64,000 nucleotides of DNA, taken from positions 3,613,620-3,677,619 of the forward strand of contig NC_091135.1 of assembly GCF_041381155.1 (NCBI RefSeq). The letters run 5' to 3'. Source of the DNA: Argopecten irradians. Its lineage: Eukaryota > Mollusca > Bivalvia > Pectinida > Pectinidae. Below are positions 10,200 through 21,600 of the stretch, piece by piece. The translations under genes were made by a program, and so were the position numbers. Numbering within the stretch: position 1 is the stretch's first letter; the number at the start of each line of letters is the position of its first letter. Below the pieces are notes generated by a model that was not told the origin of the DNA, did no database searches, and saw nothing but the letters and a program-made list of their open reading frames with translations.

Positions 10200-13048
10200 A
10201 GAATAAGTTAGGGCCCCCGCATCGAGATGAGGTGCCCCTATATAGTAATCAGGTTGTCCGTCAGGTCTGTCCGTCCGTCCGTCTGTTCCGTTTTTAGGGT
10301 CACTCAGAGAACGAATCTCCAAGATGACCTCATTCTAATATCGCCTTTGTCCGTCCGACGTCCGTAACGTCCGTGCGAGTCGCGTCGTGCGTGCGTGCGT
10401 CGTGCGTCGTTGCCGTCGTATGTCCGTAAAACAATTTTACAATTTTCACCTCTTCTCCAAAACTGCTGAAGCGTAATTTCAATGTAAAATTTTGCACGAA
10501 AACTTCTAATAGGGGCTAAAGGGGTATAAAAATTGACTAAAATTTCAAAAATCTTCTTCTCCACTCACAGATGTATGGAATTAAAATACTCTTCATCCTA
10601 AGGTCCTTTACAAAAATTGTGAAATTATATGACCCTGGGGTCTCGGGTTTCCCCCTGGGGAGGGGGTTAAGTTTACTATAGTTTATATATGGAAAACACA
10701 TTTTTTAAGTATTATTTGATCATTTGTAATAGGAAATGAGTCAAAAATTGTCAGAATTACCGATTATGAGATGGCCATTGAATCCTAGTAACCAATTTGT
10801 CCATAACTGACCCCCCAGTGGCCCTTAGGGGCGGGGTCAAAAGGGGGTCAAATAGGCTATAACTTCAAAAATCTTTTGAAATTTGGAAATGGTAGAATTA
10901 CATACTCTTCGTGAAAAGGTCTTAGGTCCTTTACAAAAATTGTTGAATTATTATGAAATCATCTCAGGTTTTCCCCCTGGGGAGGGGGTTAAGTTTACAG
11001 CATATAAACACATTTTTAGTACTTTGTTTCATTTGTAATAACAATGAGTCAAAATTGTAATTAGGATGGCCATTGAATCCTATTAAAATTTTCCATAATT
11101 TTGACCCCCAGGGGCCTTAGGGGCGGGGTTTATTTTAAAAGGGGTCAAATTGGCTATAATTTCAAAAACTTTCATTTTTTTGAAATCCATGGAAATGTTT
11201 CAGGTAAATCACATACTCTTCGTAATGGAAAGGTCTTGATGTCCTTTACAAAAATTGTGAATTATTTGACCCTGGGGTCTCAGTTTTCCCCCTATGGGGA
11301 GGGGGTTAAGTTTACTATATGTTTTATATATGTTTGAAACACACATTTATGGAGTATTGTTTATCATTATGTTTTATACCTTGGTTGAGTCAGAGAATGA
11401 AAAGTCAGTTTATATGAATAGCCATTTTGAATGAGTACCCTATTGTCCCAACACTTGCCCCTCAGGGGCCTTAGGGGTGGGGAAAAGGGGTCAAATAGGA
11501 AACACAAAAATTACCTGTCCTTCTTTTGTACTAAGACTCTTGAAAATCCAGGAAAATTTTAGAATCCCCAACTCATAGATGGAAATTGAGTGGTCCTTTA
11601 CAAAAATTGCATTATTACTGCTATCTCATGTTTCCCCCTGCAATTGTAATGAGGGGGTCAGTTCTAAACCAGTTGTCACCAGGAATACAGGGAAAACACA
11701 TTTATGAGCATTTTTTGCTATATGAAAATTTTCATAGAAAAGTCGAACTTTTTGTTTAATTACCAGAAATAACATTCAAATGAACATATCTATATTTGTC
11801 CTGGTCAAAACCCCCTCCTCAGGCCCCGGGGGGGTCAAATAGGCTAAAACTTTAAAAATTTTTCTTTTGTACTGAAATGGTTTTGATATCTTAACTTAAT
11901 ATAATCAGGTCTAAGGTTTTTATGAACATTTGAATTTATCATTTCCCCCTGGGGACTGGGTTTTGACCTACTGTATAAAGGGTCCAAAAACATTTTTTCA
12001 ATATTCAACAAGTACTGTATAATAGGAAATTAGTCAAGAAGTCAGAATTACCTATGGATGAATAGCATCTTATTGACCCAAAATTTTATGACTGACCCGG
12101 CTTTTAGGGGCGGGGCCAAAACACCAAATGTAAAACTTCAAAAATCCACCCTTTGCAACAGCTGGTAGAATCAAATATCCAATCTGCATCAGAGATAAAG
12201 GTATTTAAAGTCATACAAAAAATGTAATTCAATGCCCTACCCCATACAATTACCCCTCAGGCCCCCGGGTTTACATAGGACACAAAAACACATTTACATT
12301 TGTACAATGCCTTTTTTCATACCCTATAAATAGTCAAACATGGGTTAGAATTATTAGTCTGAGATAGCATTTGAGTAACATCAAAAGACATCACATCCTC
12401 ATATTTTCCTGGTTACAAAGAAGACAGGAAAAGCCAGAGTACGTTTAATGGAAATAATGGACAAAAATATCAAATGAATTTGACCCCGCCCCTCAGATTT
12501 GATGGAACCAAATAGCCCCTTCATAATTAGTAACAATGAAAAAATCCCCACTATAAGGATGCTACCATTGCATTATGGGTGCTATCCCATGCTTGGTTTC
12601 AGAGAAGAAGTCGTTTATATGGAAATAGCCAAATTGACCCCATTTGACCCCGCCCCTCAGGCCCCCGGGGGGTCAGCCCCATCATTTGTACAATTTTGAA
12701 TCCCCACCCTATAAGGATGCTACCATTGCATTATGGGTGCTATCCCATGCTTGGTTTCAGAGAAGAAGTCGTTTATATGGAAATAGCCAAATTGACCCCT
12801 TTTGGCCCCGCCTCTCAGGCCCCTGGGGGGTCAGCCCCATCATTTGTACAATTTTCAGTTAGTAGCCCATAAGGATGCTACCAGTCAAATTTTGTTGAAA
12901 TCCGACCAGCGGTTATGGAGAAGAAGTCGATTGTTGACGGACGGACGGACGGACGGACGACGGACGACGGACGACGGACGACGGACGACGGACGACGGAC
13001 GCCGGACGCCACGGTATGGCATAAGCTCACCTTGGTCCTTCGGACCAG
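10200..13048. repeat. 2.8-kb composite repetitive block
   Basis: No gene. It holds four to five degenerate copies of a ~310-bp module, each with CCCCCTGGGGAGGGGGTTAA, then a gap, then GGGCGGGGTCAAA. A ~163-bp direct duplication lies at about 12545-12860 (ATAAGGATGCTACCATTGCA). A GAC-rich microsatellite (GGACGGACGACGGACGACGG, about 12940-13005) and a hairpin tail (AGCTCACCTTGGTCC, GGACCAGGTGAGCTAAAAA) close it. The left edge has TCCGTCCGTCCGT runs, so the two ends are roughly inverted. This resembles a mollusc interspersed repeat and is bracketed by the 455-bp direct copies. Confidence 0.75.
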
Positions 13049-13512
13049 GTGAGCTAAAAATGTATATAAAAGTCACTTTTGTAAGCTGATTCACAACAGT
13101 TGTCTCAATAACACAGACTTTATCATGGAATTTTTTTATCATGCATACAGCTGTTTAGAACATGTACATTAAACACTACAGTCTCCTGAATGCCATTTCT
13201 CTATGATGCAAACCTTTAACACCTAAATTGCTATTTTTTGTGAATGTCAAAAGTCAAAATATAGGTCAAAGTTTTCTGTTATTATACGTAATGTATAGCA
13301 TACACCTGTAGCACTTTAGTTAGGTTTTATGTTGCAAATACATTGCTACTGTAAAATAATGCACTTATTTTCGAGTAATCAAGTTTTAGCACAAGATAGA
13401 TTTTGAACAGGTTAACAATGATGAATGCATGCATGCATAATAATTGTTCTACCTAGAGAGAAAGCAGTCATAGTTAAGAACAAAGCTTCTAGTGTATTGC
13501 CCCATAGAATAA
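13049..13512. repeat. ~455-bp direct repeat, copy 2
   Basis: Second copy of 9745-10199. It follows directly on the GGTGAGCTAAAAA tail of the composite block and then enters unrelated sequence at TTACCACTAAAG. Confidence 0.9.
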
Positions 13513-13861
13513 TTACCACTAAAGTATGCACATTTACTGTACATATATTTATACCTCTACCATGGTAATCCATATACATCATGTCAAAAGTTATCCAAAT
13601 GTAATGAGCTTAAATCAATAGAACACACTCAAAAAGAAATATTAATTAATAGACTAGTTATTGACTAATGATGCATGACTTCTGAACAGTTCACAAAACA
13701 CTACTAGATTTGTATAAACAACATACTTACAGACATCGATGAAACATTCACCGATCTGAACAGGAGTTGAATTTGACTAGATGTTGATCTAACTGAGGTA
13801 TCACATCAGCTGTTTACAAAACTATATAATTGACAGGTATGCATGCCCATTCATGACAAAC

Positions 13862-14440
13862 TCAGATATTTGTACCAGTTGTTTACCCAAATCATAGGTA
13901 ACACAGATATTTGTACCAGTTGTTTACCCAAATCATAGGTAACACAGATATTTGTACCAGTTGTTTACCCAAATCATATAGGTATCGCAGATATTTGAAC
14001 CAGTTGTGTACCCAAATCATAGGTATCGCAGATATTTGAACCAGTTGTGTACCCAAATCATAGGTATTCATAGGTTACCTAAATCCACAGATATTTGTAC
14101 CAGTTGTTTACCTAAATCATAGGTAACACAGATATTTGTTCCAGTTGTTTACCCAAATCATAGGTAACACAGATATTTGTTCCAGTTGTTTACCCAAATC
14201 ATATAGGTATCGCAGATATTTGAACCAGTTGTTTACCAAGCATAGCAAATCAAGTTGTTTATGCAAATCATAGCAGGTAACACAGATATTTGTACCAGTT
14301 GTTTACCCAAAGCATAGGTATGACAGATATTTGAACCAGTTGTTTATGCAAATCATAGCAGGTAACACAGATATTTGTACCAGTTGTTTACCCAAAGCAT
14401 AGGTATCGCAGATATTTGTACCAGTTGTTCATCCCCAAAA
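13862..14440. repeat. ~41-bp minisatellite
   Basis: About 14 copies of a 41-bp unit containing CAGATATTTGTACCAGTTG and TTTACCCAAATCATAGGTA. Several variant types alternate (TGTACC, TGAACC, TGTTCC), and larger indels occur near 14060 and 14240. Confidence 0.93.
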
Positions 14441-14900
14441 ATTCATTCCTATCACAAGTTTGAACTAGTTGTTTATCCCCTATCGTAGCTATCACAGATA
14501 AAGTGCTTCTCCAGGCAGAAGAACAATATTCTACCTCAATACTTAAGTTATCTACATAAATCTGTGATAGTGAACATAACAAGACACAAATAATAGTTAA
14601 CATATTATTTAACAAGGATTGTCAAACACATCAATTTCTTAGAAATTGTATTATCACAGTATCAACTACAGAGTTAATTAAAGAGAAATAAAAAATAAAT
14701 AAAAACACTATTTTAACAAATACACTGTCTTTAACAGGAAGATAATATTAGGGTCTAACTCTTCAAACAACTATAATCAAACAGACGCTAACAGTTTACA
14801 TACAGATCAACGGAAGCATCTTGGGAATACAATAATAAAGATAAAATTGCACATTGGTTTTGATATATCAGTTCTATAGTAAACATTTCACACAGACAAC

Positions 14901-14993
14901 AATCTAATTAAAATTAGATCTTCTATGTCGCTCTCCGTACCGTCAGTTACGAGCGGACGGCACGGAGAGCGACATAGAAGATCTAATTAGATT
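14901..14993. repeat. foldback palindrome
   Basis: Arms of about 38 bases (left starts AATCTAATTA, then GATCTTCTATGTCGCTCTCC; right GGAGAGCGACATAGAAGATC) separated by a short GTCAGTTACGAGCGGAC loop. Near-perfect pairing suggests a recent foldback or hairpin MITE. Confidence 0.85.
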
Positions 14994-15610
14994 GCACAGA
15001 CAACTACATACTTTCAGCTTTCTGCTTCAACTTTACAAATATCAAATGAAAAAAACATACATTTCAAAGATTACCAAAATAATTTAATATATGTCAGGAA
15101 TAAAGTATATCACAATGCACCATAGAAATGAATACTGGACGTGAGGTTTACTAATAAACCCTTTATATCTCTGTATACACAATTTCTAGTGTATCAATGA
15201 ACACACGAACCACATCAGACCAACAACACCAGTGTACACTAGTGTAGTACATTTATACTGTAGAATTTGGTTTATCAATTAATTATTATTCAATTACCAC
15301 TATAACAGAAATCTTAATCGTCCACTAGCTGGTGTAAGAAACATCAATCACCAGGGAGTATTTACATTGTACAGTGATAAGAATGTAATATCACTTTAAT
15401 TACTACTAAATTACTTATTTTATCAATACTACAAATGAATCAATGAACTCATCATACAAATGAAATATGTGCAATATATCTCATTGAAGTATTGCTTTAA
15501 AAAATAATAGGAAGATCAAAGATGATTCTCTAAAATGTTTGGTATATTTTTTATAAGCTTTTTAGAAGAAAAAACATTTCTGCTACCAAAAAAGCAAACT
15601 TTTTTTTTTC

Positions 15611-15616
15611 TTTATT
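15611..15616 (-). promoter_or_regulatory. polyadenylation signal of the ZSWIM2-like gene
   Basis: AATAAA on the minus strand 33 bases after the TAG stop, followed by an A-rich run. It implies a very short 3' untranslated region. Confidence 0.6.
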
Positions 15617-15648
15617 GCAATTAATATAGTTATTGCCTTTTATAATGT

Positions 15649-18600
15649 CTATATAAGATCGCGGAGTGTGAGATTTCCAAAAGCATTCCCCTCTAAAGCA
15701 AGATCATTATTTTGACGACCGTGTTCCATCTTTTTCTTACGACTTTTAGTTTGACGTAGAGCTAGATGTTCACCGAACTGTCGTCTGGGGTTACGTGGCG
15801 GTCTCCCGGCTCTAATGGCTGCACTCCTGTCTTCTGGTGACTGACCATCAGGGCTGTTTCCCACGTACAAATCTTTATAATGCTGCAAATACAACAATCA
15901 TGTTCTATAGATAAAACTCAACCAACTGTTTACCGGTTTTTAAACTTGATTTTGGGATCATTTTTATTTTATATAATATATAGTACCTGAAAACATTACT
16001 GTATAACAGAGCAAGAGTACGTAGTGTGCCGTCAGCCGGGCTTGAACCCACGACCTCGGACTTACTGGTCTGCCGCTCTACCGACTGAGTTAAATGGAAA
16101 TTTCCGCTAGCCCAAAGCTAGAAGTCAACCGTATAACTATGTACAATTAAAACCTGCTAAAACTGTTTGTGTGTGAAGATCCATACTGATCTATTTCTAT
16201 TAGTCCCTGTGTCATTTAAACTGGAAGCCCATTAATCAAAATGGAACTGAGACCGTTTAGTGATTATTTGGGTTTCTACCACAATAGGCGCTGTTATTCA
16301 ACTCTCAGGGTATCAAATAAACGATGCAGCTGTTGATTAACAATTTGTTTATACCACACGTGGTATAAACTCTGTACGCATTCTGATTGGCTGGCACAAT
16401 AAACTTTGACCGAACTACGTCTTTCTCAGTGTCGTATCACCTTTTGTCAACGTCATCAATAATCGAGTGACGTCATGCTATGCTGTGATATCGCCGCTTG
16501 ACACCAAAACTGCTGTTGGATTGCATACTTATCCTCGTCGTATTTCTATCGGCTTAAATCGGATATCATTGTGGTAGAAACAGGTCACACGACTCGTGGT
16601 TGTTGGATATGAATTTATTCCACACTCGTAAGTTATTTTTTAAAAGTTACAAAAGACACTCGCTAAAGCTTGTGTCTTTTGTAACTTTTAAAAAATAACT
16701 CACTCGTGTGGAATAAATTCCATATCCAACAACCACTCGTTGTGTAACCTCTATTTATCTAACACCTAGATACCTGCAGTCTGTTCAGGATCTCATCCTC
16801 ATTAGGACAGGGCTCCGCACGATCTCGGCTCCGGGAACGGTTACTATGGTTACTGCCTGATGTGCTTCCTCGTCCACGATCTTCGGAGATAAAGCTCAAC
16901 ATGTATTCTATGTCTGAACACCAAACGGAGAGAAAGAAAAAAGAAACAAAAGCATGCAGTTAGTCTAATTAAACAGCATCTACAAGAAAATGTAACAATT
17001 ATACTAAAAAGCAGCATGCAGTTAATAAAATTGGAAAATTGAAAATGGCATTTTAGATAAAATCTATTTCTAGACTTAAAAAAGTGAAAGCAAAACATTA
17101 GTAATGATGTTAAGAAAAATAAAAAGCATGCAATAACATGTATATATAAGACACTCTGAGCAGATAAGTTCAGAAACAAGATAAAAAGGATTAAATTCTT
17201 AAGGTAAAGAATTTTTTAAATGATTTATTTGCGTTGATGTTATTACAGCCTGACAATATGTAGTATGTAATATCTAGTACAGTCAAGCTATAAGCTTGTT
17301 AATGTGAAGTTGATGAGACTATACATGATGGTAAAACATGGAATAATTCCAGTATTCAATTTGAAATTACAGAATATACTTGAATATATAGTGATACAAA
17401 TGGTCTGACTAACAACTTAAAATCCATTTTAGCATAGTCTTATAGTAATATTTATACATGAGACATGTTTTTTGTTTATCTGATGTAAAATGTTTGATCA
17501 AGTTTCAAAAACGGAAGGAAAAACCTGAGTTGACAAGGTGTGTAGGTTATAGTGATTAAGGGTTGATCATTGACTGATGTGTACCTGTATATGGTAATAC
17601 AGTATATTTACATTCACTTACCACTTTCATTATATAATATGACTGAAGGCAAGGCCTTAAAGGGCGCAGCCAGATGTTTCAGTAATCTTTCATTATGCAA
17701 TGTTCATACGTTCAATTAATGGAAATAACGGAGCCGAATTTTCTGTTTATTTTTATTCATATATTCACACCTCAAACCCTCATTTACCCTTATTTGAGAA
17801 GCAAATCCACATAAGAAAAGGACGAAATTTTTATTTCTGTAACAGGTATTCTGTTTTCGGCCAGCTGATTATATTGGAAGGTTGTCTATCACTTGAACGC
17901 TTGCAAATAAAGAGCAATAGCACTGAGCTTCTGCCAGATGAAGATTACGTTTTTCGGATCACACAAGGGTTTGAACTGCTTGATTATATAATGAGCTGAC
18001 TTCAAAGCATCACATTCATGCTGATGGAATTTTTTACAGTGTGGGAAAAATGGCCGCCGCAAACTGAAGCTGTCAGTGTGTAGGATTGAATTTGAAAGAT
18101 TGCATTTTTTCTTATATTTTCATGGTGTGTTACCTTAGAAGTGCTTCGCACTTCATGCCCTTTGGGCACGAAGGGCTGCGCCCTTATAAACTAACCAAGG
18201 CAAAGTAAAGTCTATGAGGGTATAACTGACACCCAAAATGTGACCTTTATGACATCACTAATGTTGACATGGTAACATCAATTGATCACCATCAAAGTGG
18301 CTGTTCCCCATGTGGATTAAATCGTCATTGGTAAACAGTTTTCCTAGTCTAATTTAACAATTTGAATGCAGAGACCCCTAATGAATTAACAATGCAAATA
18401 TAAGTATTAAACTAATTTTCTATGGAATTTATGGTCTATATAGATGCCAGAGCTTTGCAGGCAATCATATTACAACGCGCTAGCACTTATTATGAAGATT
18501 GTCTGTAAAACTCTGGCATCTATATAGACCATAGATTCCATAGGAGGCAATTAAATGCTTAAAAGAATACAAGTGGCAACGAACATATTCTATGGAGCGT

Positions 18601-21600
18601 GTTAGCACTCGATCCATAAATGAATATGTTCATGTTCATACTTCTGTATACGCAGTCAGAATGAAGACCAATCCTTATAAATGTATTTACATCCCTGTTA
18701 TATAGACAGAATAAAGCTGGTAACTATGGTTGCTAGGCTATTTAGACTATGAATTAGCAGTTGCTTTGGTTGCTAGGCTATATAGACTATGAATTAGCAG
18801 CTGCTTTGGTTGCTAGGCTATATAGACTATGAATTAGCAGCTGCTTTGGTTGCTAGGCTATATAGACTATGAATTAGCAGCTGCTTTGGTTGCTAGGCTA
18901 TATAGACTATGAATCAGCAGCTGCTTTGGTTGCTAGGCTATATAGACTATGAATTAGCAGCTGCTTTGGTTACAAAGCTCTATAGACTATGAATTTGCAG
19001 CTGCTTTGTTTGCAAGGCTATATAGACTATGAATTAGCAGCTGCTTTGGTTGCTAGGCTATATAGACTATGAATTAGCAGCTGCTTTGGTTGCTAGGCTA
19101 TATAGACTATGAATTAGCAGCTGCTTTGGTTGCTAGGCTATCTAGACTATGAATTAGCAGCTGCTTTGGTTGCTAGGCTATATAGACTATGAATTTGGCT
19201 ATATAGACTATGAATTTGGGTGATCGGGTGGTGTAGTGGTTAAGCCACTCGCCTTTCACCTAGCCGGCCGGGGTTCGATCCCCGGCACGGACGTGAAAAG
19301 GTCAGGGGTCACCTGCCCGATCACGTGGGTTTTCTCCGGGCACTCCGGTTTCCTCCCACACTAAGACCCCTCGCGCGCTTACATCCGGGCCATCGAGAGT
19401 GATTTACATAAGTTGTATAACTTGTTTCTCAATCGATGTAAAATAAATAAAGTTTATATTTAATTAGCAGCTGCTTTGGTTGCTAGGCTATATAGACTAT
19501 GAATTAGCAGCTGCTTTGGTTGCTAGGCTATATAGACTGAATTAGCAGCTGCTTTGGTTGCTAGGCTATATAGACTATGAATTAGCAGTTGCTTTGGTTG
19601 CTGGGCTATATAGACTATGAATTAGCAGCTGCTATTGACTTGATTAGGCTAGGCTATATAGACTATGAATTAGCAGCTGCTTTGGTTGCTGGCTATATAG
19701 ACTATGAATTAGCAGCTGCTTTGGTTGCTGGGCTATATAGACTATGAATTAGCAGCTGCTTTGGTTGCTAGGCTATATATATAGACTATGAATTAGCAGC
19801 TGCTTTGGTTGCAAAGCTATATAGACTATGAATTAGCAATCAGACTTCACAAAGCCAAAGAAAAGAAAAATATGTCAGCTTGTAGGAAGAGATGTTAGTG
19901 AAAGCAAAAGAACAGTTAAATAAGTTACTTATATACTACACAGGCAAACAAAATATAATTTACTACATGTCAAGACTATCATTAAGTATATTTATTTTTT
20001 CAGGACTAAATATTTTAAGTCTTTACTTGCAGATTACAGTATTAATCTTATCTGTATAATCTGTCTTTATATATTACAGAGTTATCTACCCTTTATATAT
20101 ATTCTAAAGTTGTTATTTTGTGAGTGAAACCAGCCATGTTCTTTTCTCATAATAAATACCTACCCACAAAGGTAAATAATTCTGTAATACACAAATACTG
20201 AATAAACCTGTTACGGTATTCACAAAGAAGGTATTTCAGAAGTTGAATTGTGTAATTCATTTTAAGCTCGTTACCAGATTTATATTTATAGAGTAGATGA
20301 AAATAATAAGTAATTTCGTTATACTGTAACAACAAAATATCATTATGTCCATACCTGCCTGTCTGCCTCGAGTCCTGATGCCGGGCTGACCCTCGCTGAC
20401 CACACTACCTGTGCTACTCTCACCATTAGGGGATGCTGTCCCATTAGTACATGATCTGTGTGACTCTGATGCTGATTTGACCTCTGGTGTTGACCTCACT
20501 GAGGTCATGACAACAGAACCCGAGTCAGTCTGTACATCTGTGTCGAAGGTTCGATGCCTGGGGAAGGGTCTGTGTTTCAGTGAGATAGAGCTGTTGAGAG
20601 AGGCTGTTTCCTGGTCTGACTCTCCTATCGTAGGATAGTCTGGTGTTTCGTGTTCCTGTTCTGACTCAATCAGGGGAGGTAAATCTCTCACAAACGGTGA
20701 CCTCATATCAGTACTACTGAGCATGGAATTACGGATACTGTGAACTCGCTGAGGTGTGGAAGGAAGGCTCCGATTAAGGTCTGCCATGATTTCATCTTCG
20801 TCTGGAGTATGTAACATGGCTAGATGGTTCATTATTGTCCTCTGTGTGGGAGTCATTGGACCCAGGGCATCGTCAACGTACTGTTCCTGTGGCACCACAG
20901 GCATAGAGTGAATGTCAAACTGGGGAGTTTTCTTTTCCTTCACTTGTCTTGTCTCTTTCGGCTTGGGCCTTTGATTTTTTATGGCTAGTTTTTTGTTGAG
21001 AGTTGAGCGTCGAGCCTGTGCACGCCCGAGGAGTCGGTTTCCAGGAAGTTCCTCAGCCGGGGTTGTCTCACTGCCCCCAGAGGCACCGTCGGAACTATCA
21101 AAAACGCATGATAGTTAATCAACATTAAACATAACAAATGAACGAAACATACATTTGTATTAAAGGCTTTCTATTGTTGTACTGCTACAGTGTCAACCAT
21201 TTATTGTATCAGAAAAGTTCCAAAACATTCTTTCTAGACCAAACAGAGGAGAAGTTTGAAATGTTGTGATTGGTCACATAGTTAAAGTGCCCCTACCTAG
21301 CTTTACTTCAATACATGTATAGAAATCAAGAATTGATAGGACTAAAATAAACATTATCATTTATGAAACAAGTTATATGGTAGCTGATCTCTACAAAAGA
21401 TGTCCATACCGAATAACTCTCCCTGCAGGATTTAATATTTGCGATTCAAAGATGGAGGATTATTGGCTGTGACACCTATGTACAGATTCTCAATTCACAC
21501 CAACCACATCTGATTAGCCCTGAGCAACTACATGTAGCATATCACACTTTTTTGTAAAATTGAGTAGCATGTAGAACATGATATTTTTGTTTTGCTCTTT

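Noticed and set aside
12802-13142. Arg/Asp-rich and Ser/Arg-rich frames on both strands over the GAC repeat
   Set aside because: A microsatellite with opposite-strand shadows, inside a non-coding repeat.
9745-13512. LTR element, with the 455-bp direct copies as LTRs
   Set aside because: No TG...CA ends, primer-binding site, polypurine tract or any gag/pol-like coding is seen; the interior is stacked non-coding repeat modules.
13862-14440. CRISPR-like array of 41-bp units
   Set aside because: There is no unique spacer between identical repeats; the whole unit is repeated, and the genome is eukaryotic.
16020-16100. Functional tRNA gene on the minus strand
   Set aside because: The anticodon and T stems do not form properly; it looks like a SINE head.
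17700-17999. 99-codon plus-strand frame
   Set aside because: It lies within a terminal-inverted-repeat element in an intron, with no domain or conservation clue.
19216-19300. Functional tRNA gene
   Set aside because: A- and B-boxes are good, but the acceptor stem does not pair and a SINE body with an A-rich tail follows.
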